Of a stretch of 64,000 bases of DNA, positions 47,001 through 60,400 are shown piece by piece. The translations under genes and the position numbers were made by a program. The stretch is from Camellia lanceoleosa (lineage: Eukaryota; Streptophyta; Magnoliopsida; Ericales; Theaceae): positions 868,001-932,000 of the forward strand of contig CM045758.1 of the NCBI GenBank assembly GCA_025200525.1, in the 5' to 3' direction. The notes beneath the pieces were generated by a model, which was given only the letters and a program-made list of their open reading frames with translations, made no database searches and was not told the origin of the DNA. Numbering within the stretch: position 1 is the stretch's first letter; each line of letters starts with the position of its first letter.

Positions 47001-50000
47001 GTCTCCTTCTCTTGATGAAAGTCCAGGTAACTTTGAAACTCCTGATATTACTACCTCTGAGTCTGAACCTACTGATCTTGATATCTCCATTGCCAAGAGA
47101 AAAGGTATGAGATCTTATACTCATCATCCTATTTTTAACTTTGTGTCTTATTCTCATTAGTCCTCTTCATATAAAGCCTTTGTGTCAAAAATTTCCTCTG
47201 TTAGCATACCTAATCATTTTCAGGATGCTCTTTTTATTCTTGAGTGGAAACTGGCCATGGTGGAGGAAATAAAAGCACTTCATAAGAATAGCACTTGGGA
47301 TTTGATTGAGTTACTTGGGAGCAAACGAACTGTGGGATACAAATGGGTGTATATTGTAAAGCACAAGGCAGATGGTTCAATTGAGCGGTATAAGGCTCGA
47401 TTTATGGCAAAGGGGGTTTCACTCAAACCTATAGGGTGGACTACCAAGAGACATTTGCTCTTGCTGCAAAGATGAATTCAATTAGAGTACTTCTTTCTCT
47501 ATAAGCTAATCTGGACTGACCACTTCAACAGTTTGATATGAAAAATACAGTCATGCATGGTGACCTAGAAGAGAAGGAGTATATGGATATTCCTTCTAGC
47601 TTTGAAACTCTTCAAACTAAGGGTAAGGTGTGTTGACTTCGGAAGTCATTATATGGCCTCAAACAGCCCCCTAAGGCTTGGTTTGAGAGATTCACTCAGT
47701 CGATGCTAAAATATGGCTTCAAACAGAGTCAGGCTGATCATACTTTGTTTGTTAAACATTCCTCTCATGGTAAGACTATAGCTCTCATTGTTTATGTGGA
47801 TGACATAGTGCTTACAGGAAATGGTGTTGAGGAAATCCCTTTGTTGAAGAAGTATTTAGCTAATGAGTTTGAAATCAAAGGCTTGGGAAACCTGAAGTAC
47901 GTTCTGGGGATTGAAGTGGCTAGGTCCAAAGATTGGATTTTCATCTATCAGAGAAAATATGTCATTGACTTGTTGAAGGAAATATGGATGCTTGGACGTA
48001 AAGCCTATGACACATCCCTAAAACCTAATCAGAAACTTTGTAATAATAGTGGGGGAGCAGCCGTTGATAGGGGGAGTTATCAGAGACTAATGGGTAAGCT
48101 TATTTACTTAGCCCATTCTCGTCCTGATATCGCTATTCCCGTTACTGTGGTTAGCCAGTTTATTCATAGTCATGAAATATACTTAACGGCAGTTATGAGA
48201 ATTTTGAAATACTTGAAATCTTCTCCTAGAAAAGATCTTTATTTTCCAAACATGATCATCTTAGTGTGAAAGCTTATACGGATGCTAATTGGGTAGAATC
48301 AGTAACTGCTAGGAGGCCCACTTCAGGGTATTGTACTTTTGTTGGAGGCAATTTGATTACTTGGATAAGTAAGAAACAGAATGTAGTAACTAGGTCTAAT
48401 GCAAAAGCTGAGTTTAGAGCTATGGCACAAAGTGTGTGTGAGCTCTTGTGGATCAAGTTGTTATTGCATGATCAGAGAATTGACCAAAAAGACTCCATGC
48501 GACTATATTGTGATAATAAGGCTACCATCAACATAGCTCACAATTCTATTCAACATGACAGGACAAAGCATGTTGAGATTGATCGTCACTTCATCAAAGA
48601 GAAGCTCACTAGTGGCACAATATGTACTTCATTTGTAAAGTCTGGTAAACAACTTATAGACATTCTCACCAAGGGAGTTGGCAGTAAACCATTTCATGAT
48701 ATTCTTGGTAAGCTGAGCATGAAAGATATCTTTGCACCAACTTGAGGGGGAGTGTTAGAATATATGTTAGGATCATTCTATTGTTTGTTTCCTTATTTAG
48801 ATCATATTTTGATTCCTTAATTAGTGCCTTAAGACTTTCTTATTCTATTAGTTGTTATTTCCTTATTCTATTATTTCCTTATTTGTGCCTCCAAGATTTC
48901 CATTGTAAGCTACCTATTATCAATATAAAAGGGAGTGATTGTCTGATCATTCTCTGAGTTAGTTTTCTCTCAAATAAACAGTCAACACATGTCAAAACCA
49001 CAAAGAAGCTGTCCCTGAACGCAATTTTGAACATGATAGATATGTCTAACACACTTGTGAAGGTTTTAAAACTTCCCAGCATCCACTGTATCCTTTGTGC
49101 TCATAAGCCTTTCTAGAAGAGAATTTGGCAAGAAAAATAGCTTTTCGATCTCACAAAAGCTAAAAGAAAACAAATTTTTAGTTACAATATACATTAGGTT
49201 TTGAGGCACTTACTACCAGAATAGACCTTCCCATTTTCACAAGCTAGCAAAATACAGTCAATCGCTCAAAATTTATGTGTTATGCATATCAAGGTATAGA
49301 AATCAGTTAGGATTGTAAATTTCTCCTCTTTCCCTATGCTCAAAAAGAAACCTTCAACATTCATCAAAATCATAATGGCCATTTTACTATTTCATTTAAT
49401 ATAGAAGCTGATTTGGTTTTCCTAGCTATGGCCTAATTTATAAGATAATACCACACCATAATTATGATCCGCAAAAACTATTTTATTAACGCATGCAATA
49501 GGATCTGAGAAAAGATAAATGGGGGAGGAAAATCAAGATAAAAACATTCTAGAAGCCTCTTTACACCCCCATACACCTAACCAAAAAACAAAAAACTAGC
49601 AATAGATGATCAAGAAAGATTTTCATTATCAACTTTGATTAAATCATGGAAAGGAATTTCCTTTGACATGGGAACAGGAAGATGCATATAACAAATATGA
49701 TGAGTACAGGCATTAATTATAACTACCAGGAGAGAGCATGTCCTGGAACATCAATTTCAGCCAATACATTAATACCTCGCCTCTGAGCATAACTGCAAAA
49801 AACAATATTCAAGAATTCAGGAAAGCACAAGTTAGCGATCATATCTCCATTTAGCCACTAACACGGCAGAGATCACTGACCTCACAATTTCAGCAGCATC
49901 AGCCATTGCATATCGTTCAGAAATAGAATAAGCCCCGAACCATAGTTTGGGATATGAAGGTATCTCCAAAGGGAAAGATTGGGAATCTACAATGTGCCAA

Positions 50001-53000
50001 TGTAGCACATTCTGCATGAAAACAATGGGGAATTGATGATGTGGGTTAATTTAGCAAACTATCAAATGTCAAATCAAATTATGTACTTATAATTACACAC
50101 ACCAATCACAGGAACTAAATGCCAACTTACGCTTTAAACTATCTTGAAATCGTGTGGTCGGTACTTGTTTGTGCCTAGAGGGGGGTGGAGGAGGTGAATT
50201 GGCCAAACTCAAAAAACTATTAACCAATTTTAGTTTACCAAGTAATTATTAAGTCCAAATTCAATGTTCAATAGCGATCAAAATCATGTAATTCACAAAA
50301 AATATAAAGAACAAGTATGCACATAAGTGGAAACCATAAGGAGAACACTCCCCAAGGACAAAAATCACGATTCCAACGATAAAAAAAAAAAATTCACTAT
50401 TGAATCAAAAGTCACAAGACTCGAGAAGCTAGGAATTACAACTCTGTACTCGGTTCACCTAACTCTAAAAGTCATCCACAAACACTCCTTTGTGGCTCTG
50501 ACACAGTTAACCTCTTCTGATCCAATTGCTCAACATGAGGCTCCTTGATCCTATCTCCATACACCCACGACTCCATTACCAACAGCCAAGGGTGTGGGTT
50601 TTAATGCAAAAGCACTCAACTTAGAAGATTCTCAAGTATTTATGTTTCTATATTAAGAAAAACATGGAATTCAAATCAAAACTCCTTGAGTAAGGTTTTG
50701 AAGCTCTTTAAAACTCTCAAGGACTCAATGGGCTACTCAATCTCGTGTTTATGTTCCCCTAGTTGAAGAAAACAAGGTTCATATAGGTTTTAGAATCGCA
50801 TGGCTGCTTGAGCGGATAGCAAGCAATGCTCACAGGATCTTTGCAGGTGCCTTTCAACTTGAGCGCTTTGTAAAGAACACAGCAGTTGTGTGTGCCTGCT
50901 CAAGCACACATCTAGTGAACCTTGCAAGATCTGCACAAATCAGCACTACAATAACATTGCTCAGAGCACATGACTTATTTACACTCCACATCATTTAAGT
51001 ATACATGTAAATAACTTAAAAGACTCTCCTAGGAATGAGAAAGAACTTAAAAGACTTCAATTTCGAGAAGATGGACAAAACGGGTGTGTGGCTTTAAAGG
51101 GGCAATGTGAGAAAAAGAAACATGTTACTGTTAGTACCCTTTTTGTCTTCATGAAAGAGTTCAGGAAGGAGTTCGATAGTATAACGTATACAATCCTATC
51201 TGTATCGTACTACATTTTTTAGAATGTGGTCAACCAAATTCCAAACTCTAATTCTACGTACCAAACTGATCCACATCGTGGGAAACATTATTCTCTCCCC
51301 ATACAAGAGGAGGTCAAGCATGAGGAGCCTTGGAGAGCTTAATACAGTGTTTGGCCCATTTCCTAATAGATCAAGCTTTTGAGGCATCTCTTGTCCAACA
51401 AAAGGGAAAATGCCCTCTGTATCATTTCATATGTCTATTTTCAACCAACCTGATCGTTTAGAACCAATTTCTCAACTCAATAAAAAAAATAATAATAATA
51501 AATCACCGAAGGGCAACCCAATGCACAAGGCTCCCACTAAAGGGGGGATACAAATTTTTTTCCCCACCAAAGTGACCTAAAGTCTTGGAAAATTGGGGCT
51601 TACAGGTCAAGCAATATTTGAAAAGTAAAAAACGAATCCATTTATATGAGAGTCAGAAGTTCGAAAAAACTAATTTACATAAAATGAATTTAAATGAATT
51701 TGTGTACTAAATTAAATTTGACATGAGTGTATGTAACAACTTAGTCACAGTCAAACTAAATTTTGAGAAATCAATCATACAAAGTAAAATAATAAAAAAG
51801 GAAGAGCAGACCAAAAATAATGTTAAGAAATTACAAAGTCAATTATCAGGTGGAGCTGCAGCTAGTGTTGGCAGAGTCCCAATATAAGACACAAGCTAAA
51901 GCTTTAATAGATGGAAAGAATCAGGCCATTCAAAGTGGCATTGACACACGCTGAGTCAGTGAGCATAAAATTCGTGAAAAGGCAAGGACATGACAATATG
52001 TATTCCTGATGATCGATTCAACCTCTGATCAATCATAACCATACCTATAAAAGTATATGTTTAAATTGCTATTAATTCTGGACATGATATCTAACACATT
52101 TCCCCTTTAGAGGTTCCTTTGCTTAATAAGCTAGCACTAGTCGCAAATTAAATCTTAGCACAACACAAGACAGGGATACATGAGATACCCTCCGTTTAAA
52201 AGGCTTTATCCTCATATGGAAAAAGAGTCGATGCAATAACTCAAGAGTTAGAAAGGTTGTAAGAAAACTAAGCCTGCTATTGTTCTATAACACATACACG
52301 CAAAAATGAAGATATAATTTATTAACTTAGGCATCTGAGTTTTGAAGTGTATAGTTTCCACCCCAACATGTTTAAGCCTCTAAAAGCATAAGTCTCACAA
52401 GTCTCCTGAAATCAATTTTGTTAATCAATTGTTTTATTTAGCATCAGTTGTCCCCTACAATGCCTTGGTGCCATGGTGGCCCTTGTGAAATAAATGCTCA
52501 ATAGAAAGACTCACTGTGGCAACACAAAGAGAATCATACTATCATAGTGAAGGTACATAACTTCTTGTCACAAAAGTGCCAAGATTGAGAAACATGAGAC
52601 TTCACTAACCTCCATCAAAAAGGTTCTACTTCATGTCTCAGTCCAGTATTTGTTTTCCATCTTAATAATAGCCCTCTCTTTAGCAGTACAATATCATGTG
52701 TTCACAACCACATGGCGTGTGATCAATTTGGACCGCCAACAAAGCCATCTTTCTGTTTATTAAAAACTCTACCAATATCCATGGCTCATTCCATTCAATT
52801 GAAAAAGGGAGGTCATCTGGCCACACTAGCTGAGTTTCTAGATCAAGTTGGGCATCCATTACAGACACTAAACCGTTAGGGCGGACAAGGGATTATAATA
52901 AGTTCCATGAACTCTAGGCAGACTAATAGATGGTCTGGTGGGTCAATGATTCTCCTTAGGTCCATAGGTTTACCTCTTTCCACAGGCAATATGTCAAAGG

Positions 53001-54440
53001 ATGCAGGACAACTTTCTTTGAAGTATAAGATCTGCAGCAAAAAAGTTCAAAACCAGTGGCAAAATACTGTAGAATGCGGTGAAACTGAACGGAAATCCAA
53101 ACTTCCTTGAATAAAAACAACCTTTGTCTCTACCCTCCAATGTTCTACATCAACAATAACAGATATAAAATCCCCCATACATACAAACAGCATAGCCAAT
53201 TTTGTTATCATGAGCAACGATGCCTCAAAATTCTCATTTCATTAAACATGTATAAACCATTCCACACATCATATAAACAGTGGCAAATTCGTATTACAGG
53301 TTTTCTAATCATAAGCACTTGGAAAATTAAACAGACCACACAAGTTATGCATTACATACCAACTTTGCGTAAGCCATAGAATCAATAACCTTCTTTATCA
53401 TTGGAAGTGGCTGATAATGTCGAGATGTATCTGCAGCATTATCATTCATAAGTTAGAATAAACACATTTAGCAAGACTGGGGGGGAGGAGAGATCTCTTG
53501 TGAGAGTTTTGAAGATGCTATGAGATTGTTTGAAGTCATTGAAGCAAACTTATGTGAACACAGCAATAACCTTGACAATAGATGTGGTCATCTTTCTAAT
53601 CTAACAGTGCAGGCGACCAAGGGTTCATCCTCTCAATCGGACAGAAAGAAGGAATCTTCCTATGAAGAGCCTAGATGGTTTCTGAAAGAAGATGATTCTT
53701 TCAACAATTTTATATGGAATCTGACCAATAACAGGTTTTAAGTTCCAGTTCCCATTGTTATTGAGTAATTCTTGAATTTTTCTACGTTCATCAATGAACT
53801 TGAGCTTATGGATCTTTTTAAGGTGATTTCCACTAGCAGATTCTATCCCCTCTGTCTATTCTTCTTCTTACACTTCTCTTTCTGTTACAATCCCACATAG
53901 CCTAACAATAGGCTTGGTCATGTGAATATAAGCCTCATGAACACCCTACCCTTGCAAGCCAGTTTTCAATGGTGAGTTTTACCAAAAGCTTTGTATCATT
54001 AGGTATCAAAGTCAGCTACCACGTCGAGTATAGGATCAAATGCAACCTGTGCGAGTATAGGATCACATGGGTTTCGTCTTTGTTGTTCGAACTACAGAAG
54101 GGGAAACCAATAGGATAGATGGATTAAGACACCTTGGTATTGTGTATGGGTATCATACTCTGTTATTAGAATCGAATCGTACGATTCAATTCGATTCAAT
54201 AGGTAATCGATACAAACAGGTTGTGTGAATCGCAAATAGTTATGAATCATAGGTGAATCGGTGAACCGAATCGGTGAATCATGAATCGTTAAAATCGATG
54301 TTTGGCTTTCTTTTTTGCTTTTTAATGTTAGAAAATGGTTCACACAACCTTTTTAAAGTCTTTAGGATTACTACATGCCATCTTTTGACCTTCTCCCTCT
54401 CTATTTACTCTCAAATACTCAAACCTTAGCCGAAAAAAAT

Positions 54441-54474
<34 letters not shown>

Positions 54475-57400
54475 CAATATTCTAGGCTTACATATTCAAT
54501 TTTATCTAAGTACTTGCATTTACAAAATGAATTTTTTGAAGGTATCAAGTGAGATTTTAGAGAAAAAAAAATTAAAGATTTTGGTTTTTTAACCTTATAA
54601 AAAATTAAAAAAACATTACTGTTGAGTTATTGTTACTTGAAAATTGAAAGTTTATCTTTGTTTGCTTGAATATTGATTTAAACTTGCCAATGGCTTTCTA
54701 AAAAGCGTAGTTTAGGCACAACCGAAAAGGTGGATAATGTTTTCAAATCCAAGTGATGAGACGATGTACAAACGATGTTTCCCAGCTGATGTGCTTGCTT
54801 GGTCTAACGCCCTTTGAATACAGTGCTTTCCTCTTTGCGGACAGGCCTGATTTTCATCCTTTACTTGAAACAGATAAAAAGAGGGTGCACTCAGTGGTTC
54901 TATCTCTGATTGAACTTGACCACCATTTAAAACAATATTTTCATTGATTTAAGTCTAAATATTTCATAATTATTAGATATATTTAATATCTAAGTATGTA
55001 GATATATTTTTCTATATAATTTAAAAAAGGTGACTCAATCTTTACAATTTTCGATTCGATCAGCGACTCGGTACAATACCATTTCGATTCATGATTCAAA
55101 TCCCAATTTGACAACTATGGTATCATTCTATCACGTTTAACACTAATAGGTAAGTGAAACCAACAAAAGAGAAAGGTCTACCAGTGGGTCAGTGTCGATA
55201 GAGTGGGTTGTCATGAACGTCGACTGCATGTGGTGGTATATTACGATCCCATCTAGCTTAACAATAGGCTAGGTCATGTGAATATAAGCTTCTTGGGCAC
55301 CCTCCCTTGCAAGCTAGTTTTCAAGGGTGAGTTCTACCCAAGGATTTATCGCTTTTCCTTCTGCTCTTCTTCTCTTCTTATTCACTATTTCTTCTTTTCT
55401 TACTCTATTTCGTCTTTTCTTACTCTATTTCTTCTTCCCCTAATGGTACTACACCAAGGAGACAACATCATTGGAGAGAGACGATATTAAAATTCAGCTC
55501 AAATTAAAAGTAAAATATCAAAAACAACCTTCATAAATAATTGGGCATCCAATGTCAACTCCCATAAAAAATGAATATATCCATAATACCTTATCTGGTT
55601 ATTTAATGTGTCAAGGGAAATAAGAGAAGCATCTCACCAATTAAGAGCCCTCGATAAGAGAACCTTGGCTGATCAATAATGTTCCAAGGGACCTGATGAA
55701 CTTCAATTACTCTGGTAGTAAAGTTAAAATGGCAAAGTTGGCTGAATGTCTGCAAGATTTCATGTGAGAACATATATTCTAAGATGCAAATATTTCTTTC
55801 ACAAAATCAAGACAAGCAACTTTTACAAGGTGTCATGAGTAAGAACATAAAACCTGCAGCCCATGTAAGGCTCCATAAACTGTTTGTGCCTGCATTGTAA
55901 CAATATAGGATTTAGTCAAACAGAGATTCTCAAGTGATGAAAAGCTGCAGATGTGAATGAGCTTACTCTTCAGTGCACAACTTGTTGGCAATTTATGCCA
56001 TTTCAAACAAAACCCACAAAACCATGTCAAACACTATCCAGGCACAACACCAAGGCTATAGTCATTTTGACACCTCATATACTTTTAGACACTATGAGCT
56101 ATGTCTTTGTGCTGTTAATAGATCTATGAGTGGTCCTCAACTGGCAACCCGAGATTTTATTCCAACATTCAGTTTGGTTCGGAATGTTTTAAGAGAACAA
56201 AAATCAAAAGCCAAAGGGACAAAGGAACTCAGCAAACTTACAAGCAAAGATATTTTAATCTTTCTAAACTGAAAGGACATCCTTAATAAATTCAATAACA
56301 CCCTATCTTGATAACATGCTCTGCGGCACACAAAAAATATTTAATATCTTAATCCTAAATGAAACAAAAATTTCATGGAAAAACATTACAGATTAGTTAA
56401 ACCTAGTCCATTGTCTCCAGTCTACTTTTATGATATAAGCAATTGGAATAAGCAGCACAAAGAAGACGCAGCACAAAGATGACAGCAGCACGATCTTCAA
56501 TAATGAATGAATGCAAAATATTCGAGAATATAATTGATACTGAGTGGAAACCATCCTGGCACTAACTTAATAATGAATGAATGCAAAATAGTCGAGAATA
56601 TAATTGATGCTGAGTGGAAACCATCCTGGCACTAACTTAGAATAACATAAGCAATAGTCACACCCACCTCAAGATGTGCATAAACCGGATTTCCGCCTGC
56701 AGGAATAGATAACTTGTATGATTCATCAATCCCATATTGTAACTGCACAACACAGAATAATTTTTCAGAAAGAGAATTATGCTTTTGTAGAGAAACCAAA
56801 TTACAGAGATGTGAAATGGTATACATAAGGATTTTCAGTGACAACTACAGGTTCATTAAGAATGAATTAGAAGAACTGAGGCAAAATCAAATACTCTAGT
56901 CATTTCTTAAGGAAAACACTCTTTGATTCTCAATCTACAATAGCAGTGTGTTACTTTTCAAAATAAATAATAATAAAAAATACTCTAGTCATTTCTTTTC
57001 TTTTCAAAAAAAAGAACGGAAAAATAATAACAATAATAACATAAAAAAAAGAACTTGAGGAGGAAAATAACGAAAAATGACGTTTTTTTTTTTAAACAAA
57101 GTGATAAGATCGATCTAATAGTATCCCCTATACCCATATCAAAATAAATAACTAAATCTCTTAAGTATTTTGCCAACTGTCAACCCAGAAAAAACAATCA
57201 CACCTCATATATTCAACTGCAAATCTGAATAGGCTAATAAGGAACCGATCAAGGAGTACTTCTGTCAACAGATACTACACACAAAAGAAATTTCTAGGCT
57301 ATGCAACTAATCAAGGAATACATCCAGATTATTGTCTCCATGAAAATTTCTAATTTCAAGTTTAAAGCTTTTGTCAACATCAACCAATATAGGATCTTCC

Positions 57401-60400
57401 TGCAATTGAAGCAGTGCTTGTGGTGGAAGAACATGTTCAAAAATTTCCTAATGATTAAGGATTTAACATTATGATCCAATTTTTGCACGCTTCTCAGTTC
57501 TAATACCCTTTTTTGCCAAGACAATGAATGCAATAGCATCTAGGAATACCTTTCATTTTTTCTTCATGATCTTGAGAATAAACTTCGAAGTTAGAATTTA
57601 AGAGTGGATTAATTAATACTAATCTTGACTAGTTAGAATCATATATGGATTGAGGGGAGTTTGACACCTCTTATGTGTGCACTATGTGCTTGTGTTTTGG
57701 ACTTCTAATTTGTATGATAGTTTGCCATGTGTTACAATATACATACTTTTGTATCTATAATTCATAAGAGAGTATATCAGTCATAAGAGTGTTGCTTGTG
57801 CAGAATCCTCTATTGTTTGGTTGTGAGAAAGAAAACAACAAAAAGAAAAAGGGAAAAAACAACTAAGGGAAATTCACTACACTTGATTTGTATTGGCTTT
57901 AGGTAGGGAAATTCATAATTCTCAACTTGGTTGCATGTGATAAGTGTTTAAGGTGCAACTCTAGTTAATTATGATATGTGTGGAATAAATTGATGCAATG
58001 TTTTTGTCATTATGGTAGACAGTCATAGTGTCCCTACATTTTGTCCCTTACGTCATTTTGGTCCCTACACTTTCAATTAGCTCAATATTGACCCTTATTT
58101 TTAGATTTTGTTTCAATTTGATCCAATTGATAATGTCACCAGTATTTCTGACAAAAAATAACCACTAAATTGGTTGAGGTTAACTCACTGAGTTGAGTAA
58201 GTTTATAATTTTGCCCTTAAAAATATTATACATGCCACTTATGTGCTTATTTTTCATAAAAAAATTATTAAGAGTTGTAATCAATTTGACCAAATTGAGA
58301 CAAAATCATAAATTTATGATCAAAACCAAGCCAATTGAAATTATAGGGACTAAAATGACACAAGGATCAAAGTACAAGGACTTCTATCATAATTTACACT
58401 TTGATTTAATGAATTTGAATAGCATGAATAGAGGGCATGGTCCCTGGATGAGAAGCCTTAAAAGGATGCGCAAATAAGGGCATGGTCCCCGGGTGAGGGT
58501 CCCTGGGTGAGAGTCCCTGAAAGGGCATTATATTTCATGTTATTGACTTGTTATGTAGGTTTAAATGCTATTTTGATAAATTCTTGGACAAGTTTGCAAG
58601 ATTGGTTAGAAATTGTGAATCACTCTACTGAGTTAATTAGCTACTCTATTATTGTATTATATTTTCAGCTAAACCACTGGAAGAATCAAAGTAAGGGGGA
58701 TATGAAGACTTTTTGCCTTGTTCATATTGTTATTATAAAGTTAAGTACTCAAGTGTGGTGTACCTACATGACAAAACTCTCTCTTTTGTTTAATATGATA
58801 GGGTTTGAGAAGGGAGAAAAGGAATCGTGTTGTGAGCTACTTTAGTACACTTGTATTATGATTATGTAATAGACATTTCTTTTCGAATCTAAAGCAATTG
58901 CTTGCAAATTTTCAATTTTGGGTAAATTACACTTTGCCCCTTTATGTTTGATCACTTTCCCACTTTGGCCTTTAAAGTATATTTTTTCCCACTTTAGTCC
59001 TTTATGTTCAAATTTTTTCCAATTTACTCCTAAAGCTAATTTTTGTTCAAAACTAGACAGAAAATGCCATAATAACTGTCACATAACATAAAAAATATAT
59101 GGTTATATTGAAGTTTAAGTTTATATTAGAGATGTGAGTTATATATAATAAAATATTTTTATGCCACGTGACTGTTAATGTAATTTACAAAAATAAACAT
59201 TAAGGCCCAAAGTAAGAAAATAACTAAACATAAAGGGGGTAAAGTGTAATTTACCCTATTCAATTTCTATTATTGAGACCTTGAATGCCAAATGTGGCTT
59301 TAAATAAGTTAACTGGTTACACTACTTTATATCAGGCCACAACTAACAGAAACTTGCAACAGAATATCTCACTATTTTTAACTCATTTAAAACCTAAACA
59401 AATCTAAACCCTTAACTCTGAGTCACACCTTAGATTTCAATACAAAATTTGGGATGTGTTAGGATTGGTGTGGCTTTTGTGTTGAATATGTTCGCCATCA
59501 AGGCCAAACCTCATATTTAGTTATTTCATAGTTGGAGACTGAAAGTTGGTCAAGAGTAGGTTGTCAAGTCTATTATTGCAGCATGGTCATGAGAAATGTC
59601 TATCCTTCTCAGGTAGTTCTTTGAACTTTGCTAACACTTTGGAGTAATTGACATACTTACATAGCGGCGTCCCCCAAGGGAGTATTTTCTCAATAATTTT
59701 TTTTATAAGAAAAGTAAATACATATAGACATTTGTCACAATTCAACCATAAAAAAGGGGAAATATTTTTGTCACATGCAGTATCATAGTTACTCTGATTT
59801 TATTTGAACAAGTAACAACAATTACACCAGTGATTATAATTATTGTAATAATATTGAACTTCATCTTGAAAAATAAATAAATAAAGAAGAAGAATGCAGA
59901 AGAATACCAATCTCCACGCATATGTTATTAAGGAGATTCAGAAAAGACAAACAATGATTTTGCTTTGAAAATTTCATAATGTAAGATTTCCACACATAAA
60001 TTGATCTCTTGAATCGAAAAAGAGAAGACCAAGCAAACATTTACAATAAGTATAATAATACATACAATTCAGCAAGGTAAAACCATTTTAACCCAGTGTG
60101 AATCAAAGAGAAGTAAGTAAGAAATGATGTAATCATTAAACATGACAGACCTCGTCATTGAGTGAAAAAATAACCACATGAATTCCCTGAAGCAGGACAG
60201 ATTGGTCGAAATGGGAAAAGTTGCCATCAACAACATGAGCAGCTTGGACAACATCAAGTAATCTAGAGAATCCATCCTTCAATATCCCAGAAGCATCAGG
60301 ATATTTGGTTCCTTGAGTCATTAGCTCAAAGTCCTTACTCATATGAAGAATTTGATGCCCATTGCTTACTGATTGGGGCATTGGCCATATGTTAAGGCGG

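Larger units (their letters stand above)
37818..48987 (+). mobile_element. old Ty1/copia element with two nested insertions
   Basis: The coding order is gag (37818-38867), protease and integrase start (43322-44312), and integrase end, RT and RNase H (46351-48745). The blocks are collinear parts of one element split by insertions at 38868 and 44318. Frameshifts and stops are many. The 3' LTR starts TGTTAGAATATATG at 48753, directly after a purine tract (GAGGGGGAG), and ends near 48987. A matching 5' LTR was not found. Confidence 0.85.
35738..49726 (-). other. HEXO3 intron 7 (14 kb, nested retrotransposons)
   Basis: It contains an old copia (about 37818-48987) with two later insertions (38868-43316, 44318-46345). 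A separate candidate LTR with PBS lies at 35813-35986. 36380-36760 is AT-rich and 36740-36920 is GA-rich. 48988-49726 shows nothing recognisable. Confidence 0.85.
56743..60150 (-). other. HEXO3 intron 1 (3.4 kb)
   Basis: It contains two MITEs (58029-58384 and 58920-59258) and AT-rich DNA. The ORFs at 58193-58845 lack recognisable domains and partly come from the MITE. Confidence 0.85.

Noticed and set aside
57294..57539. Minus-strand frame in HEXO3 intron 1 as an extra exon
   Set aside because: Exons 1 and 2 join in frame without it and family proteins have no extra segment there.
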